DNA of 64,000 nucleotides from contig CAZMLE010000013.1 in the NCBI GenBank assembly GCA_964567045.1, positions 11,984 to 75,983 of the forward strand, read 5' to 3'. The DNA is from JAFNGF01 sp964567045. GTDB lineage: Bacteria; Planctomycetota; Phycisphaerae; Sedimentisphaerales; Anaerobacaceae. Positions within the stretch are counted from its first letter, which is position 1; each line of letters begins with the position of its first letter. This document shows, in pieces, positions 55,913 to 64,000 of the stretch. Under the pieces are notes generated by a model. It saw only the letters and a list, made by a program, of their open reading frames with translations, ran no database searches and was not told the DNA's origin. A program made the translations under genes and the position numbers.

Positions 55913-58066
55913 TTAAGGGAGCGTTTGTGTTCCGGCGGAGACTGCAACGAATCTCTCCCGCGCTTTTATAATTGCAGCATGGTGGTGGGCTTGGTGCATT
56001 CCCCTGTCACGGTCATAAGCTTTCAGGTACGCATCACAGATAGCGAGGCCCTCTTCTGTATCTTTCTGGTCCAGTATCTCTGTCACGCAGTAGAACCAGA
56101 GCCAGTCAATCGCGTGGTTAAAACGGTTAACGCCCATGAAGTATTTTGCTCCGAGAAGGGCGGTCTGTCTGGCCGTCTCTTGCTCGCCCAGAGCCAGACA
56201 CGCCGATATTTTATACCTGTAAATATCATCAACTGTGCCATGGTGGACAGGATGCTGAGAGATGATAGCATAAGCACTCTCTTGGGCTTGGATCGCCCGA
56301 TCGAAGTGTATTAGTGCGGACGGATCCTTCTTTTTGCGGTACAGCACTTCAGCCGTCGTCCACTCGGCACAGAAGCGAACCAAGGGATTTTCAGAACTTA
56401 TATATTTTTGCACAAAGTTGGTCACGACATCAGGTAGGTCAGCGCACTCGTTCTGAAGTTTGATAAAAAGTGAGAGCACTAATGAGGGATCGTTGTTGAC
56501 GTTGCGGATCGCCTCATCTATTTCAGGGGAAAGTTTATTGAACGCATCGGCCGCAAGATCCTCACGACTTATTTTTCTCTCTAAAACAAAATCAGCATCA
56601 CTGCTGCCAGCTTTGACGTTTGGGCGCAGCCTCCCGGGTGGCACAAGATCGGGCCTGACAGGACCAGCGATTCCAACCCAAGTCGCAACTTCAAAGGGTG
56701 CTGTTAATGTGTAACGTCCATGGTCATCGGTTATGCTAACATCACGAAATACAGTTTTGCCTCCCATCACCTCCCATCCGGCTGCGATAGTTATGCCGGT
56801 CATTGGATTGCCGTCTTCATCACTGACTTTGCCTGAAAAAGAATATCTTCTTTCGAAGCTTAATTCTTCAACTACTGTCCTGTCCGCTATAATTTGCACC
56901 TGCTCTATCGTCAGTTGGGGCTCTGTTGTACCAGTGGCGTTACAATATAGTTTATATTCACCTGGCGGCACGTTTGGAAAGTCGTATTTTCCGTCCTTAC
57001 TGCTATATTCAGTTAGCCACACCCACTTTGCCCTGTTCTTCTTGTCAATTGCAAGCAAACGTATCTTGTAATCAGCCGCCGGGTTACCATGCGGTCCGAT
57101 TACTTTACCCTCGAGGGCTGCCGGCGGCGGCAAACGTGACTTTAGGGTAGCTGTCGCTTGGTCCCACACTCTTTCCAGAGCGGTATCGAATCCGATCTCT
57201 ACAGAAGCCGATTCATATTCACCCACAATTGCTTTTACTGTATGCTTGCGTCCCAGATCAATAGGAGGCTCATAATGGCTCAGATCCAAAATCTCCTCGT
57301 GTTGCTGGCCCGGGCGAAGCGGATAAACCGGTCCACTCCAGCCGCAAGCCCCGACTTTGTGCAACACCCCATCGACGAGCAGATCGGGAAAACTTAAAGC
57401 CATATTTGTAAGCTTCGTGTCTTGGGGTGTAGGACCTATGGCTTGCAAACCCAAATATCGTAGTTTCTGTCCCGGCCCAACCTCAAACGGCACCAGTCGT
57501 AATGTCGGTTCAGTAGCGGGATCGAATTTAGAATCGACTCTGATTTTGGTAACATTGGAGCAGCAAACTCCGTTCACATAGATAGCAAGCAGGTACTCAC
57601 CGTCATCGAGCGGTTCAATCCGGCGGATTTGCCTCTCGTTTAAATTGTCACGCCAGTCTGACCATTTGAGAACCTCGCCATTGTGAATATGTTTGTAGAA
57701 AAAATTATCACAGTCGATTTTTGCCATGCGCAAATTATCTTTAGCTGACCGAACCTCCAACTGGCATGAAGTAATTCTGGCACCGTCTTGAGTCAATGAC
57801 TCAGCTCTGTGATGAAGGTAAAATTCTTTCGGCGAGCGAACTGGGCTCAGCGCCAGCAAGGTTATCCACACTGACGGCTCATTAGACCTGCTAGCCCAAT
57901 TTTTGTCCTCGCCTGCTGAGGCAATCTCGGTGTCAACGCCCTCTAAAACTGCTGGCCCCCAAATACCAAGAGCTACAAGTGTCAATATTAACCACCGACG
58001 TAAGTTCTGTTCGAAAAGCGTCATCATGATATTCTTCGATTTCCAAAGCTGTGCAGTGCTGGGCAT
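55913..58066 (-). CDS. Secreted protein with carboxypeptidase-regulatory-like domains and helical C-terminus
   Basis: A 717-residue exported protein. A hydrophobic segment (LILTLVALGIWGPAVLEG) lies after a short N-terminal region; starting at ATG 58027 instead of 58066 would give a more normal signal peptide. The first 300 residues are beta-rich. Two CarboxypepD_reg-like domains follow (LEGKVIGPHGNPAADYKIRL ... YDFPNVPPGEYKLYCNATG; YSFSGKVSDEDGNPMTGITI ... DDHGRYTLTAPFEVATWVGI). From about residue 500 the protein is helical and TPR-like. No catalytic motif is visible; it may bind or organise other envelope proteins. Confidence 0.7.
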   Translation of the reverse strand: MPSTAQLWKSKNIMMTLFEQNLRRWLILTLVALGIWGPAVLEGVDTEIASAGEDKNWASRSNEPSVWITLLALSPVRSPKEFYLHHRAESLTQDGARITSCQLEVRSAKDNLRMAKIDCDNFFYKHIHNGEVLKWSDWRDNLNERQIRRIEPLDDGEYLLAIYVNGVCCSNVTKIRVDSKFDPATEPTLRLVPFEVGPGQKLRYLGLQAIGPTPQDTKLTNMALSFPDLLVDGVLHKVGACGWSGPVYPLRPGQQHEEILDLSHYEPPIDLGRKHTVKAIVGEYESASVEIGFDTALERVWDQATATLKSRLPPPAALEGKVIGPHGNPAADYKIRLLAIDKKNRAKWVWLTEYSSKDGKYDFPNVPPGEYKLYCNATGTTEPQLTIEQVQIIADRTVVEELSFERRYSFSGKVSDEDGNPMTGITIAAGWEVMGGKTVFRDVSITDDHGRYTLTAPFEVATWVGIAGPVRPDLVPPGRLRPNVKAGSSDADFVLERKISREDLAADAFNKLSPEIDEAIRNVNNDPSLVLSLFIKLQNECADLPDVVTNFVQKYISSENPLVRFCAEWTTAEVLYRKKKDPSALIHFDRAIQAQESAYAIISQHPVHHGTVDDIYRYKISACLALGEQETARQTALLGAKYFMGVNRFNHAIDWLWFYCVTEILDQKDTEEGLAICDAYLKAYDRDRGMHQAHHHAAIIKARERFVAVSAGTQTLP

Positions 58067-58306
58067 AACGTAATCAATGCTTCATTATTATAGATGCAAA
58101 AACTAATCAAAAGTTGCAAGATTTTTCTCAAACTGCTCGAAATACTTGCCAGGATTTGAATTGGCAGCCACATTTCAGGCTTGCTGGACCGCTTAGCTCG
58201 GTCTTTGTAAACTACAGAATAAAGCGAGAAAAAGCTTCAACAGCGGCCTTCTTTGTGGTAGTTATGCAACAATTGTTTGCATAATCCAATTAGTAGGAGA
58301 TTAATC

Positions 58307-59395
58307 ATGAATGCAATTCAAAAAGACAAGCGGTTTTGGGTAACCCTATTTGCGCTTATTGTCCTGGTAGTATCGGGTAGTGTTGCGTCAAACGAGGAAG
58401 CGTCGTCCGAGCCAAAACGCCAAGAGCACAACGAAGTGTCACGCAAGGTTTTGACGTTCTATTATCCGTGGTATGGTGTTCCTGATGGCCCTGGCGGCGC
58501 CGGAAGAACCGTCCACTGGGGCCGGATCGATGCAGCCAACAAAAACATCGAGGCAAGCACTCACTATCCTGTGCTTGGTGCCTACGATTCTCACGACCCG
58601 AACGTGATAGACCAGCACTGTCGCTGGGCTAAGCAGGCCGGCATCGATGCGTTCATAGTCAGTTGGTGGGGACACAACGATTTCACAGACCGCGCGATGG
58701 GCAAAATTCTTGATGGCTGTCAGCGTCACGGTCTTAGCGCGTGCATCTACTATGAGACCGTGCCGAGGCCGCAGACAGCCGAGACGGCAGCGCAAGATAT
58801 AGTCAAAGTCTTGGAGAAATACGGCAAACATCCCGCACATCTGCAGGTAAACGGCAAGCCGGTAGTATTTGTGTATGGTCGTACCTTAGGCGAAATCGGG
58901 CTTCCAGCCTGGCTCAAGGCTGTCGAGCTAATCAATAAGGGTTACCAGCCGGGCGTCACAGCGATTGGCGACCGGTTTAGCCCGGAAGCAGGGCGAATTT
59001 TTGATGGGCTGCACACATATAACACAGCCGGGTCGCTTCGCGGCTTATCTGTGGACGATGCGCGCGCCTGGGCCGCCAAAACATATCCATCCTGGGTGCA
59101 AATGGCGGGTAAGGCAGGCAAAATTAGCGCCCTGACGGTGATTCCCGGTTATGACGATACAAAAATCCGCAAGCCCGGCCTTGCTGTGCAGCGCTACGAC
59201 GGTGCGCTTTATCGCGCCCAGTGGGAAGAGGCGATAAAGGCTGACCCGCACTGGGTCCTTGTTACCAGCTTCAACGAGTGGCACGAGGGAAGCGAAATCG
59301 AGCCTTCCTTGGAATACAAACAGCAGTACATTGAGCTTACCGCCAAGTACAGTGCGCAGTTTAAATCGCAGAAGCGTAGCAACACCCCGCGCTGA
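58307..59395 (+). CDS. GH99-like secreted glycoside hydrolase
   Basis: A 362-residue protein with a signal peptide (WVTLFALIVLVVSGSVAS). The TIM barrel matches endo-alpha-mannosidase/GH99-type and related WsaF-like enzymes: VLTFYYPWYG, GIDAFIVSWWGHNDFTDRAM, LSACIYYETV, GKPVVFVYGR and the diagnostic VLVTSFNEWHEGSEIEPS near the C-terminus, which carries catalytic acidic residues. It likely cleaves mannose- or rhamnose-containing glycans outside the cell. The ATG at 58307 has AGGAG seven bases upstream. The next gene, 84 bp downstream, encodes a more distant relative with the same NEWHEG signature. Confidence 0.85.
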   Translation: MNAIQKDKRFWVTLFALIVLVVSGSVASNEEASSEPKRQEHNEVSRKVLTFYYPWYGVPDGPGGAGRTVHWGRIDAANKNIEASTHYPVLGAYDSHDPNVIDQHCRWAKQAGIDAFIVSWWGHNDFTDRAMGKILDGCQRHGLSACIYYETVPRPQTAETAAQDIVKVLEKYGKHPAHLQVNGKPVVFVYGRTLGEIGLPAWLKAVELINKGYQPGVTAIGDRFSPEAGRIFDGLHTYNTAGSLRGLSVDDARAWAAKTYPSWVQMAGKAGKISALTVIPGYDDTKIRKPGLAVQRYDGALYRAQWEEAIKADPHWVLVTSFNEWHEGSEIEPSLEYKQQYIELTAKYSAQFKSQKRSNTPR

Positions 59396-59479
59396 AGAGG
59401 ACCCCTCCAGTAAATCCGCCACTCGCCCGCCATACGTCTGGCTGGTAAATCTGGCGGATAAACTGGGGGGCTAAATAAT

Positions 59480-60595
59480 ATGCCTGTAACGCAAAGATAT
59501 AATCGCGTGTGGATAATACTTTTGTGCGTGTGCTGGCCCGCACTTTCTGTGGCCCAGGAGCTGCCCGAAAAACCGCCCGGCAAGTTTTTCCCGCTGTCAC
59601 CTGCCGATCACAAAGACGCTGACTCGTTCAAACAGGGTCAGCCGATTGTAGGAACTACATATTTCTACTGGTACGACATCGACAGCAAGAGCCACATTGT
59701 CGACGGCGACGGCACGGATGCGCTAACCACTCACCCCGCTGATATGCAGGGCATCAGCTATAAGCGAGCGTCCTGGCACAAAACGCAGCTCAGTGACATG
59801 ATTGCAGCCGGCGTCGATTTTCTGATGCCGGTATTCTGGGGCGTGCCGGGAAAATATGACGCCTGGAGTTTTGAAGGCTTGCCGCCTTTAGTTAAAGCGC
59901 ACGACCTTTTACAGCAAGAGGGCAAGGAGCCGCCGAAGATTGGCCTATTTTATGATACCTCCATACTTCAGTGGAATAGCTTCAATAAAGATGGAACGAA
60001 TTACCATGTCGATCTGAGCACGGACTTTGGAAGGGAGTGGTTCTATACGGCGGTGCGGGACTTTTTCAGTCTGATTCCGCCTTCCAAGTGGGCACGCATA
60101 GATGGCAAGCCGATTGTTTTTCTGTACGCTGTGGCCTTTGCCAAAAAACAGGACGAAAGACAGCTTGACTACATCAGGGATCGGTTCAAGAAAGACTTCG
60201 GCTGCGGACTCTTTCTGGTGAAGCAACCCCAATGGTTAGGCCAAGCCGACGGCGTCTATTCGTGGGGTGCGGCGGTGAATGGGCCAGTTATTGATAGGCA
60301 GGTCGCTGCCATAGGGCCTGGATATGACCATAGTGCCGTGCCCGGAAGGTCGCCGCTCATAGTCGAACGGCGCGATGGCAAAACCTACATTGACCGCTGG
60401 TTGAAGCTGCTGCAGCTCGACCCAAAAACCAGACCCTGGATGGTGCACGTAGAGACCTGGAACGAGTGGCACGAGGGGACCGACATTGCGCATTCCCGCG
60501 AGTACGGGCGAAGCTATATTGTTTTGACCGGACTTTTTTCGGATATGTGGCGGGCAAAAACCTGCCTTGCGATTCAGCAACTGGAAGACCGCTGA
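59480..60595 (+). CDS. DUF5010/GH99-like secreted protein
   Basis: A 371-residue protein with a signal peptide (VWIILLCVCWPALSVAQ). The barrel has IVGTTYFYWYDIDSKSHIVD, MIAAGVDFLMPVFWGVPGKY, PPKIGLFYDTSILQWN, GKPIVFLYAV and the C-terminal VHVETWNEWHEGTDIAHSRE, close to DUF5010-type glycosidases. It probably acts with the GH99-like neighbour on the same class of glycan. The gap between them holds TCCGCC...GGCGGA-type palindromes (59417-59457). Confidence 0.8.
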   Translation: MPVTQRYNRVWIILLCVCWPALSVAQELPEKPPGKFFPLSPADHKDADSFKQGQPIVGTTYFYWYDIDSKSHIVDGDGTDALTTHPADMQGISYKRASWHKTQLSDMIAAGVDFLMPVFWGVPGKYDAWSFEGLPPLVKAHDLLQQEGKEPPKIGLFYDTSILQWNSFNKDGTNYHVDLSTDFGREWFYTAVRDFFSLIPPSKWARIDGKPIVFLYAVAFAKKQDERQLDYIRDRFKKDFGCGLFLVKQPQWLGQADGVYSWGAAVNGPVIDRQVAAIGPGYDHSAVPGRSPLIVERRDGKTYIDRWLKLLQLDPKTRPWMVHVETWNEWHEGTDIAHSREYGRSYIVLTGLFSDMWRAKTCLAIQQLEDR

Positions 60596-60733
60596 GTTTA
60601 CTTTGCCGCAGTGCCGATTTGCAAATCGCTGCAACGGCGCCGATTTTCGTATTAGTGTCTCCGGCGGCGAATTGTCGCTTGCCGTAAGCGAAGTGAGACT
60701 CGCCAAAGCAAGGTAACCGACTCACGCTATAAA

Positions 60734-61240
60734 TTAACCTTCCGGCAGAATTTTTATCCCAACCGGATTGCTGACAACTTGGACTCCTTCCAGAGCCAGG
60801 GCCACGCGAATGATGTGCCTGCCTGGCGTAATATTGATACCGAATTGTACATCCAGAGCGATTGGGATGTCGTCAAACTTAATGCCCGGGGCTAATGGCC
60901 ATACGGAGCCATCGATCATGACAGGATTTGGCCAATAATACCACCTGCCGTCGAACTGGATTCTGCAGATCTGCTGGATGTGCGACGGCGGAAAGGCGAA
61001 CATGCGCTGTCCCTGATTTCTCATGTCTATTTTGAATGTGGGCGTTTCGCCCGTTTGCCAAACGCGTTTGTCGGGCCTCAGCCGGCACTGAAGGCCTTCA
61101 TCCGCTTCGCCCCAGGTTGGCTCAGCCCAGGCGTAACTATCCTGTGAGGTGATCAGTTCCGCCCACGGCGTTTTACAGCCCTGGCCAGTTATGAAGACCA
61201 CCAACGCAGTTATGATCCATACATTTCTTTGAGCTTTCAT
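60734..61240 (-). CDS. Lipoprotein of unknown function
   Basis: A 168-residue protein with a lipoprotein signal (VWIITALVVFITGQGC; the lipobox-like TGQGC at about residues 18-22). The mature part is beta-rich with an immunoglobulin-like pattern (VWQTGETPTFKIDMRNQGQR, INITPGRHIIRVALALEG, VQVVSNPVGIKI). No family recognised. ATG 61240 gives a compact signal sequence, with AAGGGA about seven bases upstream. Confidence 0.65.
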   Translation of the reverse strand: MKAQRNVWIITALVVFITGQGCKTPWAELITSQDSYAWAEPTWGEADEGLQCRLRPDKRVWQTGETPTFKIDMRNQGQRMFAFPPSHIQQICRIQFDGRWYYWPNPVMIDGSVWPLAPGIKFDDIPIALDVQFGINITPGRHIIRVALALEGVQVVSNPVGIKILPEG

Positions 61241-61416
61241 GCTCGGTCCCTTTTGTAACACACAACCATTACCGTTTTCAAGTCTCAGGCCCAGAAATTC
61301 AAGCTGATTTCAACCGCTGGTCCTATAAAAAGCCAAAGCTTTTCTTACCCCTTTCGCATGTCGAATTAATCAAGTGAGTTCAATACAGAAAAAGCCGTGG
61401 CGAGAAAAAAAACAGA

Positions 61417-61445
61417 TTGACAGCATAGTTTAATATTGTTATATG
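61417..61445 (+). promoter_or_regulatory. Sigma-70-type promoter for the polysaccharide export gene
   Basis: TTGACA (61417-61422), a 17-bp AT-rich spacer, then TATATG (61440-61445). It faces the export gene that starts 197 bp downstream. This is the best-looking promoter in the window. Confidence 0.6.
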
Positions 61446-61641
61446 GTCTCATGTCACTAGCACAGGGATGGCAACACGAGCAAATCTTTGTGCTTGTCAA
61501 GACTGGGGGCGATAATCGCGCCTGCGAGGCAACGACATGTTTTGTCGCCAATGGGTGCACTGTAGGATAGCGCTAGACAGGGTGACTTATTAAAGACCGT
61601 GCCCGTAGTTCGCGCCAGAAATGGATGGTAAGGATTGCAGA

Positions 61642-64000
61642 ATGAAACGGAGACAAGAGGGAGAAGTTCTGAACTGCCAATTCGTGTTGGGCCAGAAAAG
61701 CACACGCAGTTCTAAGATGGTGCGGCGTTTTGCGACTGGTCGTATTCTCAAGGTAATTTTGGCAATTCTGCTAGCATCTGCGTTAGCCGCTCCTTGCATC
61801 AAGGCCCAGGAAAGCTCTACAGCGAACACTGGTTCTTCCGAGGCTGCCGCCAAGGAGGCCGCGGCGAAGGAGGCTGCAGTGAAGGAGGGTGCCAAAAAGA
61901 TTGCTGAGTCGTTAAGTCCGCGACCGACGGAGCAACAACCAGAGCAGCCGACGAAGCAGCCGGAACAACCAGCCCCGACCGGAATCGGGGTTCAAGATCA
62001 AGCCAATAAAAAGAAGGAACTGTCAGCTATTGAGCGGCTAATTTCCGGCCAGATTCCTGACGTCGTGTCGACCAGGCTATCCCAGTTTGGATATGATGTT
62101 TTTCAAAAGCCCGTTTCGACTTTTGCACCAGTAACTGATGTGCCTGTCGGGCCGGATTATGTTCTTGGCCCTGGTGACGCTTTTACAGTAACACTGTGGG
62201 GCAGGATCAATGCGCAGTACCCGGTTGTGGTGGATCGAGCTGGTGAAATCACTTTGCCCGACATTGGAGTCCTGAAAGTCTCTGGGATGACCTTCGACAA
62301 GGTGCAAGATTATCTCAGGCACGAATTCGAGCGCAAGCACACGGACTTCAAGATGGCTGTCACCATGGGCAGGCTGCGGACGATCAGGGTCTATGTGGTT
62401 GGCGAAGCCCAGGCACCGGGCAGCTATTCATTGAGTTCTCTTTCGAGCGTGATAAATGCACTTTTTGCAGCGGGCGGCCCGTCGAAAAACGGGACGCTGA
62501 GAAAAGTTCAACTGTTGAGAAATACAGAAAGCCAGGTGACTATCGACCTTTATGATTTCCTTCTGGGCGGCGACAAGAGCAAAGATGTTCGTTTGCAGGA
62601 TGGGGACACGATTTTTATTCCGTTGATTGGCCCGGTGGTAGGCGTGGCAGGCAATGTGAAAAGGGCAGCTATTTACGAGATGTCCAAGCCGATGAACTTA
62701 GTGGAGGTGCTTCAGTTGGCGGGTGGAATAACCTATGCCGGCTGGCTGCAAAGAGTGCAGGTGGAGAGAGTGGAGAACCACAGAAGGCGGATCGTAGCTG
62801 ACTTTGACATCTCTGGTGGAGCGGATACCAGTAAAGAGAAACAGGCCTCGGATATCCTGGTACAAGATGGGGATGTGGTCAAAGTTTCTGCGATCTCGCC
62901 TTTAGAGCAGAATGTGGTTCATTTGCAAGGGCACGTAGTCAGGCCAGGCAAATATGAGCTAAAACCCGGTATGCGGCTTAGAGACATAATCCATTCTTAC
63001 CAAGTATTACAGGCACAGCCAGATATGGAATATGCCGAAATAGAAAGGCTTATTGAGCCGGACTTGCATCCGGCAGTTATTCCATTTAGTCCCCAAAGGG
63101 TGCTGGAAGGAGACGAATCTGAGAACATCGAATTGGCTCGCTTTGATACTATCCGTGTTTTTCGCTGGGATGAAAGGATCAAAAGAAGCGTGTCTGTCTC
63201 TGGCCTGGTTTTTCGGCCTGGTGAATACCGTCTTATTCGGGGTATGAAGGTAAGCGACCTGATCGATACAGCAGGCGGTCTTATGAGAAACGCGTATCTG
63301 AGAAAGGCAGAGGTTACTCGCAGACACGTAAGCCAAATTGGGATAGAAACTGGAGAAAGTGCGATACAAACCGAAGAAATTGCTATCGACCTTGAAAAGG
63401 CGCTGGCTGGTGATCCTGAACACAATATTGCATTGCAGGATTACGACCATTTAGTAGTTCGGCCTATAGATGACAAGATCAAAAGAAACGTTTTCGTCTC
63501 TGGCTTGGTTTTTCAACAAGGCGAATATCCTCTTATTATGGATATGAAGGTGAGCGACTTGATTGACGCGGCAGGTGGGCTTCAAAAAAACGCGTACCTG
63601 AAAACTGCGGAGGTCACACGGAGACACATAAGCCAGCAGGGTATGGAAACTGAGAAAATCGAAGTAGATCTTGAAAAGGCAATCGCAGGTGACACTGAAC
63701 ATAATATTGCTTTGCAGGATTATGACCATTTGATAGTAAGGCCGATACCGGAGCTGGAGTTTGACCGGGCAGCTACTATATCCGGAGAGGTAAGGTTTCC
63801 TGGCACGTATCCGCTGCGAAGGGGCGAGACCTTAAGCTCACTTATAGAAAGAGCGGGCGGATATACCGAGCGGGCGTACTTGAAAGGTGCGGTGTTCGCC
63901 AGGGACAGTGCAAAAACCATCCAGCAGCGAAGGATGGATGAGCTTATCCGACAGGTAGAAGAAACCGTATTAGTCGACACGGACCGAGCGCTGGGAGGTG
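61642..64000 (+). CDS. Wza-like polysaccharide export protein with many SLBB domains (partial)
   Basis: The frame from ATG 61642 runs off the window after about 786 codons. An N-terminal signal (ILKVILAILLASALAAPCIK) is followed by an Ala/Lys- and Pro/Gln-rich linker, then the polysaccharide export domain (VGPDYVLGPGDAFTVTLWGR, YPVVVDRAGEITLPDIGVLK, RLRTIRVYVVGEAQAPGSYS) and serial SLBB domains (GNVKRAAIYEMSKPMNLVEV, VVHLQGHVVRPGKYELKPGM, VSGLVFRPGEYRLIRGMKVS, and others). Such proteins form the outer-membrane channel for capsule or exopolysaccharide. Two adjacent SLBB units (63169-63468 and 63469-63747) are a recent tandem duplication. The gene probably opens an exopolysaccharide cluster. 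A second in-frame ATG at 61621 is possible; AAGG lies before 61642. Confidence 0.92.
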   Translation, partial: MKRRQEGEVLNCQFVLGQKSTRSSKMVRRFATGRILKVILAILLASALAAPCIKAQESSTANTGSSEAAAKEAAAKEAAVKEGAKKIAESLSPRPTEQQPEQPTKQPEQPAPTGIGVQDQANKKKELSAIERLISGQIPDVVSTRLSQFGYDVFQKPVSTFAPVTDVPVGPDYVLGPGDAFTVTLWGRINAQYPVVVDRAGEITLPDIGVLKVSGMTFDKVQDYLRHEFERKHTDFKMAVTMGRLRTIRVYVVGEAQAPGSYSLSSLSSVINALFAAGGPSKNGTLRKVQLLRNTESQVTIDLYDFLLGGDKSKDVRLQDGDTIFIPLIGPVVGVAGNVKRAAIYEMSKPMNLVEVLQLAGGITYAGWLQRVQVERVENHRRRIVADFDISGGADTSKEKQASDILVQDGDVVKVSAISPLEQNVVHLQGHVVRPGKYELKPGMRLRDIIHSYQVLQAQPDMEYAEIERLIEPDLHPAVIPFSPQRVLEGDESENIELARFDTIRVFRWDERIKRSVSVSGLVFRPGEYRLIRGMKVSDLIDTAGGLMRNAYLRKAEVTRRHVSQIGIETGESAIQTEEIAIDLEKALAGDPEHNIALQDYDHLVVRPIDDKIKRNVFVSGLVFQQGEYPLIMDMKVSDLIDAAGGLQKNAYLKTAEVTRRHISQQGMETEKIEVDLEKAIAGDTEHNIALQDYDHLIVRPIPELEFDRAATISGEVRFPGTYPLRRGETLSSLIERAGGYTERAYLKGAVFARDSAKTIQQRRMDELIRQVEETVLVDTDRALGG
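63169..63747 (+). repeat. Tandem duplication of an SLBB-encoding segment
   Basis: Unit 1 (300 bp) and unit 2 (279 bp) encode clearly homologous runs: IKRSVSVSGLVFRPGEYRLI versus IKRNVFVSGLVFQQGEYPLI, and EHNIALQDYDHLVVRPI versus EHNIALQDYDHLIVRPI. The difference in length is a 7-codon gap. Confidence 0.9.

Noticed and set aside
61590..63980. Several minus-strand open frames at the right end
   Set aside because: They are shadows of the polysaccharide export gene, which has no listed stop because it runs off the window.

Overview
The window looks like a chromosomal stretch from a Planctomycetota bacterium, most likely Phycisphaerae-like. The evidence is a prepilin-type N-terminus with the FTLIELLVVIAIIALL motif, an excisionase-type HTH fused to a receiver, ECF sigma factors paired with membrane-anchored regulators, a large MoxR/DUF58/BatA/DUF4159 operon, dockerin-ended secreted proteins and a heavy load of secreted carbohydrate-active enzymes. 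No rRNA, tRNA, CRISPR array, transposase or phage gene was seen. Nothing here was checked against a database; family names rest on motifs read by eye.

Layout. 1-5.4 kb: a secreted protein of unknown function between an 18-bp inverted repeat, gene remnants, a HAD phosphatase, and an ECF sigma/membrane regulator pair. 5.6-12.1 kb: a DegT-type sugar aminotransferase, an HTH/degenerate-receiver protein, a decayed prepilin gene, a second ECF sigma/regulator pair, a radical SAM protein, an ankyrin lipoprotein and a DUF72 protein. 12.6-28.1 kb (minus strand): an eight-gene operon, mostly linked by 4-bp start/stop overlaps, encoding in transcription order a TPR/HExxH protein, DUF4159, MoxR ATPase, DUF58, BatA-VWA, a long coiled-coil membrane protein, a VWA/amidotransferase-like membrane protein and a legumain-like protein lacking its Cys. 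28.3-31.1 kb: a two-subunit molybdenum hydroxylase. 31.5-36.9 kb: a pectin/arabinan-type cluster (PL1 lyase, DUF1593, GH127, six-hairpin glycosidase), several members damaged. 37-40.3 kb: an orphan antitoxin-like gene among repeats, then a histidine kinase and OmpR-type regulator. 40.5-46.3 kb: nucleoside hydrolase, ribokinase and a ribose-type ABC transporter, a coherent ribonucleoside/ribose salvage unit. 46.4-61.2 kb: FHA-GAF protein, SAP-like protein, secreted nitrilase, a DUF362/beta-helix/dockerin protein, ThiE, putative secreted glycosidases (GH99-like) and a lipoprotein. 61.6-64.0 kb: a Wza-like polysaccharide export protein that runs off the window.

The most striking signal is a very dense load of short, mostly palindromic dispersed repeats (at least eight families, about 20-60 bp). 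They lie not only between genes but inside genes, usually without breaking the frame, so they add short recurring peptides (for example SAWGCLTA, PRLRGDRLAPAEAG, GFQPVVHGQDGRAT-like) to otherwise unrelated proteins. One six-hairpin glycosidase carries three different families and the BatA-like gene carries at least seven elements. In the DUF1593 gene, elements sit where native sequence is missing and one has changed the frame. This resembles protein-coding palindromic elements described in Rickettsia, but involves several unrelated families at once.
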